Shown: positions 27,240-36,983, counted from the first letter of the stretch. The stretch is DNA of 64,000 nt from Agrobacterium fabrum str. C58 (GCF_000092025.1 NC_003063.2:744001-808000), one strand, 5' to 3'. Translations and numbers: made by a program. Notes: a model not told the origin generated them from the sequence alone.

Positions 27240-30200
27240 GGGGTTGCCGAACGCACCTCCATGCGGCCGGTTGCCGTCCGGGCGGCAAATTGCGGCCGGT
27301 ACATATCCTCAACCGAGGCTGCCGGGTGATCATAGGTGCCCGGCGTGACAGCACGGACAACATATGCGAGCGCGATCTCCGAACTGTCACCGGCCGAGCG
27401 ATCGAAGGCCGCGACGAAACGGTCGTAGCGGAATTCGGTATGCGCGGCTTCCGTTTCCGGCAACCAGTCGAAATTCGACAGTTCGGCGGAATTGACGAGG
27501 CTCGGATTGTCGATTTCGAAACCGGAGGGCAAGAGATCCGTCACCAGAATGCGCGACTGCCAGTTATTCTGCGGCACCACATTCAGCACCACAACGTAAC
27601 GCTCGTTCTGCGTGACCTCGCTTGGGTTCACCTCCTCGCCATCCATGGAATAATAGGTGCGCGTGATGGTGAAGCCCTCGCCACCGGCGGCAAGCGGCTG
27701 CGCCGGTGGTGCCACTGTGGTGACAACAGCCGTGACCGGATCGGCCGAGGCATTGGCGATCTTCAAGGGTGCGGCCAGCAACTCGTCACCGCTCATTCGC
27801 TTGCCGAAACCGCCGGTCTGCAAATCGCCGTTTACATCGAGGCGGATATCCTTGTCCTCGCCCTTGACGGCGCGGGCGGCGAGCAGCATCCAAGCCTGTT
27901 CCTGAGTGCTGGTATAGGGCTTCTTTTCCCATTCCTTCGCCACGGCACCGGCAAGCTGCGGCACGACGGCCGGAACCGGGCGGCTTTCGGCCGCCAGCGC
28001 CAGCGTCGCTGCACCATCGCGCAGCGCAGAGCCATAATCTGCCCGCGCGAGGCTGACGTTGGTGGCACGGCTTGCCATGTCGAGCGAAGCCCCAAACACG
28101 CTCTTCGACCGGGCCTGATCACCATAAAGAGAGAGGGCTGCGGCAACCTGCGCCTTGGCAAGCGGCGTCGGGAAATCGGCGAGCGCCGTGTCCGCATAAT
28201 AACGCAGATCGTTGATGGCCGCCTTACGGTTGCGCGCCAGCACATAAAGCGAATAGGCAATCTCGTTGCCGCGATCCTTGACATTGCTGTCATAGGAAAG
28301 ACCGTTTTGCAGGTTGTTCAGCGCCTGCACCATGGCCGCTTCGGGAACATCGTAGCTCTGTTCGCGGGCGCGGGTCAGGAAGTCGGTGATATAGGCATCG
28401 AGCCACAGATCGCCGTAACCCGGCGACCAGAGGCCGAAGCTGCCCGAACTCGACTGGAAGGACAGCACGCGGTAGATCGCTTCCTGCACCCGCTTGCGAG
28501 TATCAGGATCTTCGGCCATGCCGCTGTCCTTGGTCAGTTCCGAGACGTAGAGCAGCGGCAACGCCCGGCTCGTCGTCTGTTCGGCGCAGCCGTAAGGATA
28601 TTTATCCAGCATCATCACCAGCGCCGGAATATCGAAGGCCGGCGAGCGCGTGACGTTGACCGCGACGGAAGACCCCAGCAGCATGCTGTCGGCCAACAGA
28701 TCGCCATTGATGGTCAGACTGCTATTGGGCGCAATTTTGATTTCGCGCCGCGTCGTGACCGGCAGAACGGCCGGGCGCACCGGAACATTCAGCACCTGCT
28801 CCAGCGAGACACCAGATGCGTTGGAGACCTTGATGGTGATCGCTCCATTGCCGGGCTGTTCACCCGTCAGAGGCACTGTCAGCGACGACTTGCCGCCCTT
28901 TTGAAGCGCCAATGTCTGCGACATCTCGCCCTGATCGACCGTCAAGGCCGTGTTACTTGTCACATCCAGCCGGTAATCGCCGGCCTCGCCATCGGTGTTG
29001 GCGATATCGAGGCGCAATTGCGAGACATCGCCGGGTGCGAGGAATTTCGGCGCGCTGGCGATGACCACAACGGGATCACGGATGATGGCATCCGAGACCG
29101 CGTGACCAACACCCGTCTTCGTCCAGGCCACTGCCATGATGCGCGCCGTGCCGTTAAACTGCGGAATATCAAAGCTGATTGTCGCCTTGCCGTCCCGATC
29201 GAGTTCGACCGGACCGGCAAAGAAGGCCACCAGCTTTTCGGTGGGCGGGCTACCCTGAAGGGCCGCCCCTGCGCCATCGCCGCCGGTGCGCAACCGGCCG
29301 GTGGCGCCAAGCGAACCGTCGATCAGGCGGCCATAGAGGTCGCGGATTTCGAGCCCCAGCCGGCGCTGGCCGAAATACCATTCATCCGGCTTCGGCGGCT
29401 CGTAGCGGGTGAGGTTCAATATGCCGACATCCACGGCCGCGACGATGGCATAGGCTTTTTCGCCGACGCCAGCGCCCGCAACGGTGATGGGAATTTCAAG
29501 CGGCTGGCGCGGCAGCGTCTTCTGTGGCGCGCCGAGGGTGACGGCAAGCTTGCGCTCGGCCGGATCGACGGCAAGCCATTTGATGCCGATGGCGCGCATC
29601 GGCATGCGGCTTTCCTGCGCATCGCCCGGACGGAACAGCGTCGCCGTGACGTAAGCACCTGCACCCCATTCCTCGGTGACCGGAATACCGATCTCGCCGC
29701 CATCCGCGCCGATCTCGGCATTCTGAACGGAAATCAGCTTCTCCGAACCTGATGTCACCATCAACTCACCGGCAAAACGCGAGGACACCTTGAGTTTGGC
29801 CGTATCGCCAATCTTGTAGCTCTGTTTGTCCAGCGCGATTTCCAGCGCATCCGGCGTTTCCGTCGAGCTTGCCTCGACGTAGAAACCGGCATCAAATTCG
29901 ACGCTGGAAACCGGCGCGCCATTGCCGGCACCTTCCACTTCCAGCCGGTAACGGCCCCAGGTGACGGGCACGGAAATCTCGCCGCCATTGGCATCGACGG
30001 ACAGGGTGCCGGTCTCCTGCTGCTTGGTGTATTCCACCGGCTCGTAACGCCAGGAATTGCCCTGACGATACCATTGATAATTCCGCTCGACCTTGATGAG
30101 CTTCCAGGTGAGACCGTTCATCGCCTGCTTCGCGCCATCGGCGCTGACGCCAATGATGTGGAAACGACCAACGGAATTCTGAGCGAGATCGCCGGAGAAT

Positions 30201-32692
30201 TGCGGCTTGATGCCGATGACAGGTGCTTCCGCCTTGATGGGCAACGTCAACGAGCGCTCGACGGCACGTCCACCCGCCTCTTGCATACGCACGGTGATGT
30301 TGGCGGAAAGAAGCTGGGTGGTGGAGGGCAGATCTGTCAGATCAACGTTGAAACTTGCTTTGCCTTCTTCGTCCAGCACCGGCAGATCGGCAAGCGTCGT
30401 GCGGTTTTCCTCTTCGCTTTCCTCATCCGCCAGACCGAAGAAATAACCTTCGAAATCCGTGGTCGTACGCGTCGGTTTGATTGCGATCTCGCCTTCCAGC
30501 GTCAAGCCGGCGGCCGGGGCGCCATAGAGATAACGGCCATCGACGTCGATTGCCGTTTCCGCGCCCGGATCGATCTGTTTTGCCTTGCTCGAAAGGTCGA
30601 ACTCGGTGCGGTCAGGCACGAAATCGTCTACGAGGAAACTCTTTTCGCTGATGGCAGCCGTCTTCGGATCGGTATGGATGCGCAGAGTCCAGGTGCCGCG
30701 CATGGCATTTGCCTGCAACGGCAGATCGACCGCATGGCCGCCGAGCGCCTTGCCGTCGCTGACGAAGCGCCGGTCTTCCACGCCATCGGGACGCGAGAAG
30801 ATGAAGGTAAGCGGCAGATCCTCGATTGCCTTGCCATCGACATCACGGGCAAGCGCTGCGGCATGTACGGTCTCGCCGGCACGGTAGATACCGCGTTCCG
30901 TCCAGCTAAACACATCGATGGCACCGGGTGCCGCACGTCCCGTCACGCCACGATCTGAAAGATCGAAGCCGGCGCGGGTCATGTCGAGGAAGACGTAATC
31001 CTTGTCGCCATTGCGCGCGGTCAGGATTGCAGGCGCCTGCGCAGCGGTGCCGCGCATCAGGCCGGCCGAGAACACCGCGCGGCCATCCGCGTCGGTCTTT
31101 GCCGTGCCCAGCACCTCGTTATTCTTGGCGAGCAGCTGCAAATCCACATCCGCAAGCGGCTTGGCACTGCCGAGTGCACGGACAAAGACGTTGAGCCCGT
31201 CGGTGCCGGCATAGGTCGTAATGCCGGTATCGGAGACCAGGAACCATTGCGTGGCGCGCGAATCCCATGTTTCAGGTGCTACGCCCGGAGGCACGGCAGT
31301 CAGCACATAGATGCCGGGTTTGCGCTCTGGTAGGGCCTCATCCACCGGAAAACTCGTCACCACATCCTTGTTGAGGTCGGGCTTGATCTCGATCGAACCC
31401 TGCCAGACGAGTTCGCCGATCTCGTTTTCGATACGGTCGGCATTATAGCCGTCCATCTGCGTCAGGAACTGCGAGTTGGAAAGAAGTGAGGTGATGTTGC
31501 GGTCGCCGACGCGATAGAGCTTCAGATCGGCCTTGTCGGCATTAACAGAGACGATCGGGATACCACGGCGAGCAGTACCCGGGAGAACGAAATTCTCGCC
31601 CGTGAAGCGCACAGTCGCGGCGCGGTCGCGCACGTAAATATCGAGATTGACCTGCTTTTCCAGTGGCTCTTCCACGGAAGACGGCAGGCCGGCGCGAAAC
31701 GCAATCTTGTAACGCTGGCCATGGGTCAGGCCTTCGACACATATCTCGCTGCCCTTCGCTTCAATGGCCTTGGGGGCGGCACCATCGAGCGTGATGAAGG
31801 AGGAATAATCGACGCCGTTCTTCACCAGCGGTTCGGAAAACTGCACGCAGGCGCGCGGGCTGACACTATCCGTATCCACCGTGTTGTTGATGACACGGAA
31901 GCCCTGGCGGGTGCGTAGATCGGCATAGGCCGCTTTTGTCTGTGCATCGTCGGTGAGCGCGAGGCTCTCCTTATAGGCATTGAGTGCCGCGCGATAATTT
32001 TGGGTTCTCTCAAAAGCCTTTGCCAGCCGGTTCAGGGCCTCGGTGCGGGCGCTGACCGTGCGGCTCAGCTGATAGGCATTGATGGCGGCAGACGCCGCCT
32101 GCCCGGCAATCGAATAATTGTCGGTGACCTGCGCTGCCTTTTCCGACAATTCCGCCCAGAGCGCACCGTCTTCAGGCGTGATTGCAAGGGCCGCCTTGTA
32201 GGTCGCGACCGCGTCAGGAATATTGCCGGAAGCCACTTGCTGCCGCGCCGTTTCGACCAGCGCTTCGACACCCTGTCCGGTCTCACCGTCATTTGCCGCA
32301 AGGCCGGATTTCAGCCGGCGCGCTTCCTGCTGCAGGCTGTCAGTGACGAAGGACAGGCGCTGCGGTGCGCCGATATCGGCCTCCGTCGCCACTTCCACGA
32401 TCTTGCCGGCGACAGCGCCGGGGAAGGCGTTCAGCTGATTGAAATCGGATTTGAGAAAGCACCATTTCACCTTGGGATTGTAGGTGAAGGCCTTGCAGGC
32501 TGCGTCGCCCACACAAATCTCGCCGCATTGTTCCAGCGAGACATTCTGCTCCGTCCGGAGATCAAAGCCGAAATAATCGCCGTTCTGGGTGGTTACCACC
32601 TTCCGCGAAGGTTCTGCTGCCGTGGCTGGAAGAAAAATGAAGGCGGTAGAGACCGCAACCAACGAGACCCGGACAAGAGCGCGCAACGACAT
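27236..32692 (-). CDS. Bacterial alpha-2-macroglobulin with PAN domain
   Basis: Large periplasmic protein of 1818 residues. The start at 32692 is preferred (GGGGAG seven bases upstream; signal peptide ending PATAAE) over a GTG or ATG up to 17 codons earlier. After the signal there is a Cys-rich PAN/Apple-like domain (about 30-85, CGEICVGDAACKAF), a TPR-like helical stretch (about 130-260) and then repeated macroglobulin beta-domains. The thioester domain has the bait-trap motif CAEQ at Cys1369-Gln1372 in YGCAEQTTSR, and a receptor-like C-terminus follows. By family knowledge the thioester covalently traps proteases after bait cleavage. Unlike E. coli YfhM there is no lipobox in the predicted signal peptide, so it may be soluble. 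It is coupled to pbpC. Confidence 0.93.
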   Translation of the reverse strand: MSLRALVRVSLVAVSTAFIFLPATAAEPSRKVVTTQNGDYFGFDLRTEQNVSLEQCGEICVGDAACKAFTYNPKVKWCFLKSDFNQLNAFPGAVAGKIVEVATEADIGAPQRLSFVTDSLQQEARRLKSGLAANDGETGQGVEALVETARQQVASGNIPDAVATYKAALAITPEDGALWAELSEKAAQVTDNYSIAGQAASAAINAYQLSRTVSARTEALNRLAKAFERTQNYRAALNAYKESLALTDDAQTKAAYADLRTRQGFRVINNTVDTDSVSPRACVQFSEPLVKNGVDYSSFITLDGAAPKAIEAKGSEICVEGLTHGQRYKIAFRAGLPSSVEEPLEKQVNLDIYVRDRAATVRFTGENFVLPGTARRGIPIVSVNADKADLKLYRVGDRNITSLLSNSQFLTQMDGYNADRIENEIGELVWQGSIEIKPDLNKDVVTSFPVDEALPERKPGIYVLTAVPPGVAPETWDSRATQWFLVSDTGITTYAGTDGLNVFVRALGSAKPLADVDLQLLAKNNEVLGTAKTDADGRAVFSAGLMRGTAAQAPAILTARNGDKDYVFLDMTRAGFDLSDRGVTGRAAPGAIDVFSWTERGIYRAGETVHAAALARDVDGKAIEDLPLTFIFSRPDGVEDRRFVSDGKALGGHAVDLPLQANAMRGTWTLRIHTDPKTAAISEKSFLVDDFVPDRTEFDLSSKAKQIDPGAETAIDVDGRYLYGAPAAGLTLEGEIAIKPTRTTTDFEGYFFGLADEESEEENRTTLADLPVLDEEGKASFNVDLTDLPSTTQLLSANITVRMQEAGGRAVERSLTLPIKAEAPVIGIKPQFSGDLAQNSVGRFHIIGVSADGAKQAMNGLTWKLIKVERNYQWYRQGNSWRYEPVEYTKQQETGTLSVDANGGEISVPVTWGRYRLEVEGAGNGAPVSSVEFDAGFYVEASSTETPDALEIALDKQSYKIGDTAKLKVSSRFAGELMVTSGSEKLISVQNAEIGADGGEIGIPVTEEWGAGAYVTATLFRPGDAQESRMPMRAIGIKWLAVDPAERKLAVTLGAPQKTLPRQPLEIPITVAGAGVGEKAYAIVAAVDVGILNLTRYEPPKPDEWYFGQRRLGLEIRDLYGRLIDGSLGATGRLRTGGDGAGAALQGSPPTEKLVAFFAGPVELDRDGKATISFDIPQFNGTARIMAVAWTKTGVGHAVSDAIIRDPVVVIASAPKFLAPGDVSQLRLDIANTDGEAGDYRLDVTSNTALTVDQGEMSQTLALQKGGKSSLTVPLTGEQPGNGAITIKVSNASGVSLEQVLNVPVRPAVLPVTTRREIKIAPNSSLTINGDLLADSMLLGSSVAVNVTRSPAFDIPALVMMLDKYPYGCAEQTTSRALPLLYVSELTKDSGMAEDPDTRKRVQEAIYRVLSFQSSSGSFGLWSPGYGDLWLDAYITDFLTRAREQSYDVPEAAMVQALNNLQNGLSYDSNVKDRGNEIAYSLYVLARNRKAAINDLRYYADTALADFPTPLAKAQVAAALSLYGDQARSKSVFGASLDMASRATNVSLARADYGSALRDGAATLALAAESRPVPAVVPQLAGAVAKEWEKKPYTSTQEQAWMLLAARAVKGEDKDIRLDVNGDLQTGGFGKRMSGDELLAAPLKIANASADPVTAVVTTVAPPAQPLAAGGEGFTITRTYYSMDGEEVNPSEVTQNERYVVVLNVVPQNNWQSRILVTDLLPSGFEIDNPSLVNSAELSNFDWLPETEAAHTEFRYDRFVAAFDRSAGDSSEIALAYVVRAVTPGTYDHPAASVEDMYRPQFAARTATGRMEVRSATP

Positions 32693-32810
32693 CAGTATTC
32701 TCCCCGCAACAGACATGTCGGGCGGGACTCTGGTCAAATCCACGCATGGTTGTCAACGCATCTTCGTCAATTCGCGACATGACAATCTGTGGAGAGCGGA
32801 AGAAGGGAGA

Positions 32811-32999
32811 CTATTCTTCTATTTTGCGCGCTTCTGAAATCAGCATGATCGGCACGCCGTCACGGATCGGATAGGCGAGCCTCGCGCTTTCGGAGATGAG
32901 CTCGTTGTGGGTCCGATCATAGGAAAGCCTGCCCTTCGTCAAAGGGCAGACCAAAAGCTCCAGCAGCTTCGGATCGACATTACTCATCCTGTCGTCCAT
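32811..32999 (-). CDS. Trm112-family protein
   Basis: Small protein of 62 residues. [17 protein letters not shown] and the end [11 protein letters not shown] are the hallmarks of the Trm112/YcaR (UPF0434) family. Eukaryotic Trm112 activates methyltransferases; the bacterial role is poorly defined. Only the first Cys of the usual zinc pair is present (CPLTKG), as in many proteobacterial members. The ATG at 32999 (MDDRMSN...) has AGGA eight bases upstream; ATG at 32987 is also possible. It follows the LON-domain gene by 10 bases in the same unit. Confidence 0.88.
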
Positions 33000-33009
33000 A
33001 GCGGAGGTC

Positions 33010-33681
33010 CTATTGCAGCACGGTGCCGCCCTCGCCCGAGCCTTGGGCAAGAACGATCTCGGTGATGGCGATCAATGTTTCCGCCCGCGTCTTCAGGTCG
33101 GGCGCTTCCAGCAGCGCCTGTTTTTCGGCCGGACCGAAAGGAGACATCATCGAAAGGGAATTGACGAGAACACGATTGCCCGCCCTTTCCACGCTTTCCC
33201 AATCCGCCTCCAGCTGGTTGGCATCCAGAAATGCGCGGAATACCCTGAGCAGGTTTTCGCGATCCACCGCTTCTTCATCATATTCGCCGGAAAGATCAGC
33301 GATGAACGGCGCATGCCGGAAGCTGCGATAGGGCTCGCTGCCGGCAACCTCCTCCAGCAGGCGGAAGCGGCAGACACCGGTGAGCGAGATGACGTAACGG
33401 CCATCACCCGTCTCGGAAAAGGAAGTGATGCGGCCGAGGCAACCGACGGCGCTCAAAGGCCCGCCTTCGATCCCCGCCTCGATGACATGAAGGGCCGGCT
33501 GCACCATACCGATGAGACGGTGGCTCGCGAGCGCCGTGTCGATCATGGCGAGATATCGCGGCTCGAAAATATTCAGCGGAAGATGCCCTTCCGGCAGAAG
33601 CAGTGCGCCCGGCAATGGAAAGACCGGCACGGTTTTCGGCAGGTCGTCGTTCTTCACGTATCTCGCATTTCCGACATGCAT
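33010..33681 (-). CDS. LON peptidase substrate-binding domain protein
   Basis: Protein of 223 residues that consists of a LON N-terminal-type domain only ([23 protein letters not shown] quoted in part; [27 protein letters not shown]). There is no AAA+ ATPase or protease domain, so it is not a Lon protease but a stand-alone substrate-recognition module of unknown partner. The start at 33681 (MHVGNARY) has AGGGGG ten bases upstream; an ATG seven codons earlier is the alternative. It lies in one run with the thioredoxin/TPR gene upstream and Trm112 downstream. Confidence 0.9.
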
Positions 33682-33749
33682 GGGATCAAGCCCCCTGTTC
33701 ATTGCTGCCCGGCCGGCGGCTCAGCCGCCAGGGCCGGGATATGCCCGCA

Positions 33750-34718
33750 TTACGAAAACAGTATCGCCGAAAGCTTCCGGCGGCCGGCAATACTTGCCGG
33801 ATCCTTGAAACCCCAGGACTCGAAAAACTCCAGAAGCTGGCGGCGCGCGCCGTCATCATCGAAGGTCCGGTCCTTGCGCATGACGTAAAGCAGATGGTCT
33901 GCCGCTTCATCACGCCGCCCCTGCGCATTCAGCACCTTGGCGAGCTTCACCCGCGCCTCGTGATGATCAGGATTTTGCGCGAGGTCTCGCTCGAGTGCGA
34001 CCGGATCACCGATTTTACGGGCTTCTTCATATTGCGCGATCTTTTTCGAGACGAGCTGAATGCCCGCATCGTCATTGAGTTCGGCAGGAAGGGAGGAAAG
34101 CAATTCGCTGGCCCGCTCATATTGACCGGCGGCGATCATGCATTCGGCGATACCGGCAATCGCCGCGGGGTTTTCCGGATCGGCCTGCATGACGGCGCCG
34201 AAGAGCTGCGCCGCGCCATTAAAATCGCCATCGGCCAGAAGCTGCTTCGCCTCGGAGAGAGCAGCCTCGATCTCGGCTTTCGGATCACCGGCATCCGGGC
34301 CGGCGATCTTGTCGATGAACTGCCTGATCTGGCTTTCCGGAACGGCACCCATAAAGCCATCCACCGGCCGGCCATCGGCAAAAGCGACGATGGCGGGAAT
34401 GGACTGGATGCCGAGCTGGCCGGGAATGGACGGATGATCGTCAATATTCATCTTCACGAGCTTAACGCGGCCATTCGCCTCGTTGATGACCTTTTCGAGC
34501 ACCGGCGTCAGTTGCTTGCACGGGCCGCACCAGGGCGCCCAGAAATCCACCAGAACCGGCTGGCGGCGCGATTCCTCGAGAACGTCCTTGGAAAAACCCG
34601 CCGTCGTCGTATCCTTGATGTGGCCGGAGGCCGCGCCGTTCAGCTCGCCATTATGATGCGCGCTTGCGGTCATCTGCCCGCCATAAGAACCGCCGTAGGG
34701 GTTATTCGTGTCGCTCAT
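33750..34718 (-). CDS. Thioredoxin-TPR protein, CnoX/YbbN-like
   Basis: Protein of 322 residues with a thioredoxin domain (about 45-140) containing the full redox motif WCGPC and the cis-Pro segment QSIPAIVAF. A C-terminal TPR-like half follows (AEIEAALSEAKQLLADGDF, NPAAIAGIAECMIAAGQYE), the architecture of CnoX/YbbN chaperone-redoxins. Some members keep only one active Cys; both are present here, so redox activity is expected. The start at 34718 has GGGAG upstream; the frame runs nine codons further without support. It is the first gene of a run with the LON-N and Trm112 genes. Confidence 0.92.
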   Translation of the reverse strand: MSDTNNPYGGSYGGQMTASAHHNGELNGAASGHIKDTTTAGFSKDVLEESRRQPVLVDFWAPWCGPCKQLTPVLEKVINEANGRVKLVKMNIDDHPSIPGQLGIQSIPAIVAFADGRPVDGFMGAVPESQIRQFIDKIAGPDAGDPKAEIEAALSEAKQLLADGDFNGAAQLFGAVMQADPENPAAIAGIAECMIAAGQYERASELLSSLPAELNDDAGIQLVSKKIAQYEEARKIGDPVALERDLAQNPDHHEARVKLAKVLNAQGRRDEAADHLLYVMRKDRTFDDDGARRQLLEFFESWGFKDPASIAGRRKLSAILFS

Positions 34719-34771
34719 GCCGGTCTCCCGTAATCTCTGTCGCATGTCTCAGTTGAAGCAAAGATCGTATC

Positions 34772-35281
34772 TCACTCGCTGACTTTCAAGACAAGCGGTG
34801 CATGTCCGGTTGCCTCGAGAAAGCGAATAAGATCCTTGGACGCGATCGTTGTCGTCTGGTCGTTGGAAAGCGGATGGCCATTGACCAGTTCGTTTTCCAG
34901 GAGATCGCTGTCGAGCACGAAAGTGACCTGTCTGGCCGTGTCATTGATGGCCCCGAACACGGTGACGGAGCCCGGCACGACGCCCAGATATTCCAGCATT
35001 TTTTCCGGCCTGCCGAAAGAAACGCGGCTTGCTGCACCGATGGTCTTGTGGACGCTTTTCAGGTCCACGACGGCATTTTCCTCAACGGTCAGAACAAAAT
35101 ACTGGTCCTTCTTGTCCTTCACAAAGAGGTTCTTTGTATGACCGCCGGGAATGAGATCGCGCAGCGACTGGGATTCTGCGACGGTGAACACTGGCTCGTG
35201 CTGTTTCGTGGTGTGCGAAATGCCAAGACCGTCGAGAAACTCGAACAGCTCCGTTGCCGTCTTCCGGGAATTTTCCGTCAT
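34772..35281 (-). CDS. Prolyl-tRNA editing protein, YbaK/ProX family
   Basis: Protein of 169 residues that matches the YbaK/ProX (PrdX) free-standing editing domain: an N-terminal helix-hairpin (TATELFEFLDGLGI), TKNLFVKDKKDQYFVLTV, and the conserved GVVPGSVTVFGAIND loop. By family knowledge these hydrolyse Ala or Cys mischarged on tRNA-Pro. The catalytic Lys of the family would lie in the TKNLFVKD segment. It stands alone, 53 bases upstream of the thioredoxin gene and on the same strand. Confidence 0.88.
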   Translation of the reverse strand: MTENSRKTATELFEFLDGLGISHTTKQHEPVFTVAESQSLRDLIPGGHTKNLFVKDKKDQYFVLTVEENAVVDLKSVHKTIGAASRVSFGRPEKMLEYLGVVPGSVTVFGAINDTARQVTFVLDSDLLENELVNGHPLSNDQTTTIASKDLIRFLEATGHAPLVLKVSE

Positions 35282-35534
35282 ATCCTGCCGCCCGCCTCCG
35301 CCGATTCCGTTGTCGTTCTTTCCTGATTAAGGGGGCGGCCAGCGCTTGGCAACGCAGGAAAAACCGGCGAAGTGAAAAATTCTCAATCATTTCCGCCGCT
35401 TGTCGCATTTCTCAAAGAAATTTTCGCGTTTTTGTCATTTCTCTGTTGCATTCCAAAATCGATTGAGCGATATAGCGCCCGTCGCCGCTTGGTGGCCCAC
35501 GGTTCAGCGAACTACCCCGGACCGGTGGATTTGA
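35282..35534. other. Intergenic region before tRNA-Gly
   Basis: This 253-base stretch separates the editing-protein start from the tRNA and should hold both of their promoters, which point away from each other. It contains AT-rich tracts around 35376-35465 but no gene I can support. Confidence 0.5.
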
Positions 35535-35609
35535 GCGGGTGTAGCTCAGGGGTAGAGCACAACCTTGCCAAGGTTGGGGTCGAGGGTTCAAATCCCTTCG
35601 CCCGCTCCA
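35535..35609 (+). tRNA. tRNA-Gly (GCC)
   Basis: The 75-base cloverleaf includes an encoded CCA. The acceptor GCGGGTG pairs with CGCCCGC (one G-U), the D-arm reads GTAGCTCAGGGGTAGAGCAC, and the anticodon loop TTGCCAA sits between CAACC and GGTTG, giving anticodon GCC. The T-arm GGGTTCAAATCCC is standard. No intrinsic terminator is obvious downstream. Confidence 0.96.
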
Positions 35610-35832
35610 AATTTCTCCAAGAAAATCGATATTTAGACGATTGTCATTCAAACTCCGCGATTTTTGTCGTGGTTCGGTTAGCGATCGGCGTTCTCATTCC
35701 ATGCTGCCGAAGACCACTCTCCATCACCCTCTCGATATTTACACTGACTGCCTGTGCAGCGGCACCGTTGACTGAACGCCCCGCAAGGCGGAGGTTGCTC
35801 CTGGAAATACGGACCTCGTATGGAGACACAGG

Positions 35833-36525
35833 ATGTCAAATATCGAAACAGTCCCCGCTTCTATAGAGATGAAGCCGAACCCGACGATCACCGTTTTTGA
35901 ACGCTCTCCCGATGGCGGCCGCGGTCTCGCGCGTGATATGCCGGTGCGATGGGCGCTCGAGGAAGTGGGCCAGCCCTATCATGTCCGACGCCTGTCGTTC
36001 GAAGCGATGAAGGAAGCCTCGCACCTCGCTTATCAGCCTTTCGGCCAGATACCCTCCTATGAGCAGGGCGACCTCATTCTGTTCGAGTCGGGCGCGATCG
36101 TGATGCATATCGCGCAACATCATAGTGGCCTGCTGCCGGAGGACCAGTTGCGACGAGCCCGGACCGTTGCCTGGATGTTCGCTGCATTGAACACGATCGA
36201 ACCATCCATCCTCAACTTCACTACGGTCTGGCTCTTTGAGCGCAACGAGCCGTGGCACGAAGCCCGCCTCGCCCGAACCAAGGAACAGCTCCTGAAACGC
36301 CTTGACGAGTTGTCCGCATGGCTTGGCGACCGGGAATGGCTCGAAGGCTCTTTCAGCGCTGCAGATATTCTGATGATCTGCGTCTTACGCCGACTGGAAT
36401 CGTCAGGCATATTAAAAGACTACGGGAACCTTTTGGCCTATGTCGAGCGAGGCAAGGCCCGTCCAGCTTTCAAGCGCGCGTTTGACGCCCAACTGGCGGT
36501 CTTCACCGCGGCCTCAAAGAACTGA
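35833..36525 (+). CDS. Glutathione S-transferase family protein
   Basis: Protein of 230 residues with a GST N-terminal thioredoxin-like domain (TVFERSPDGGRG, PFGQIPSYEQGDLILFESGAIVMHIA quoted in part; the ESGAI segment binds the glutathione gamma-glutamyl group) and an all-helical C-terminal domain with the N-capping FSAADILM motif. It should conjugate glutathione to, or reduce, an unknown substrate in the cytosol. The ATG has GGAG eight bases upstream. The gene stands alone between two tRNA genes and ends in a good terminator, which is compatible with insertion at this spot. No flanking direct repeat of either tRNA was seen. Confidence 0.9.
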   Translation: MSNIETVPASIEMKPNPTITVFERSPDGGRGLARDMPVRWALEEVGQPYHVRRLSFEAMKEASHLAYQPFGQIPSYEQGDLILFESGAIVMHIAQHHSGLLPEDQLRRARTVAWMFAALNTIEPSILNFTTVWLFERNEPWHEARLARTKEQLLKRLDELSAWLGDREWLEGSFSAADILMICVLRRLESSGILKDYGNLLAYVERGKARPAFKRAFDAQLAVFTAASKN

Positions 36526-36663
36526 CCCAGGCACTGCTCAACTTCTGATCTAAAATCAGCCAGAGGCGACGATCATCGCAAGAATATACTCGCCATGATC
36601 TTGCCATATTTTATTTTACGTGCTTTTGTGCAGCCGCCCTTGTGGGAGGGGGTAAAGGTTGAG

Positions 36664-36706
36664 ACCCGCTGGCTGTATTTTACAGTGAGCGGGTTTCCCT
36701 TTTTTT
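36664..36706 (+). terminator. Intrinsic terminator after the GST gene
   Basis: A long hairpin pairs ACCCGCTGGCTGTA (36664-36677) with TACAGTGAGCGGGT (36681-36694). It has one mismatch and one G-U pair, and a run of seven T follows at 36700-36706. It lies about 140 bases after the GST stop; the rest of the 286-base gap to the tRNA holds no recognisable gene. Confidence 0.65.
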
Positions 36707-36811
36707 GGGCAGCCCTCAGATACCGTGCAGCAGATACGCGTCAGCCATCATTGTGATGGGACGCACAAACGCTACGCTGTCGGTCGATTTGATGTATATT
36801 TATGTGAGAAA

Positions 36812-36888
36812 TGGTAGCGGGAGAGGGACTTGAACCCCCGACACGCGGATTATGATTCCGCTGCTCTAACCACCTGAGCTACCCCGCC
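36812..36888 (-). tRNA. tRNA-Met (CAT), elongator type
   Basis: The 77-base cloverleaf on the minus strand includes CCA. The acceptor GGCGGGG pairs with TCCCGCT, and the anticodon loop ATCATAA is closed by GCGGA/TCCGC, giving anticodon CAT. The first base pair is a G-U pair and the sequence is unlike the initiator (no CGCGGGG start), so it is read as elongator Met. A lysidine-modified Ile(CAT) tRNA is the less likely alternative. Confidence 0.93.
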
Positions 36889-36983
36889 ACAGAGGAAACG
36901 TGACAGTCATGTGACTGGCTCGCTCCATCAGGATGAGCGGCTTATAAGGTGCCGCTCCCCAAAGTGTCAAGCGCAAGATGCGC

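Noticed and set aside
27290..29752. Open frame of 820 codons on the plus strand inside the alpha-2-macroglobulin gene
   Set aside because: It is antisense to a confidently identified gene, reads as Arg/Gly/His-rich sequence without any family pattern, and is the usual high-GC shadow.
35610..36811. Genomic island with attachment sites between the two tRNA genes
   Set aside because: No copy of either tRNA 3' end, no integrase and no strong composition change were seen.
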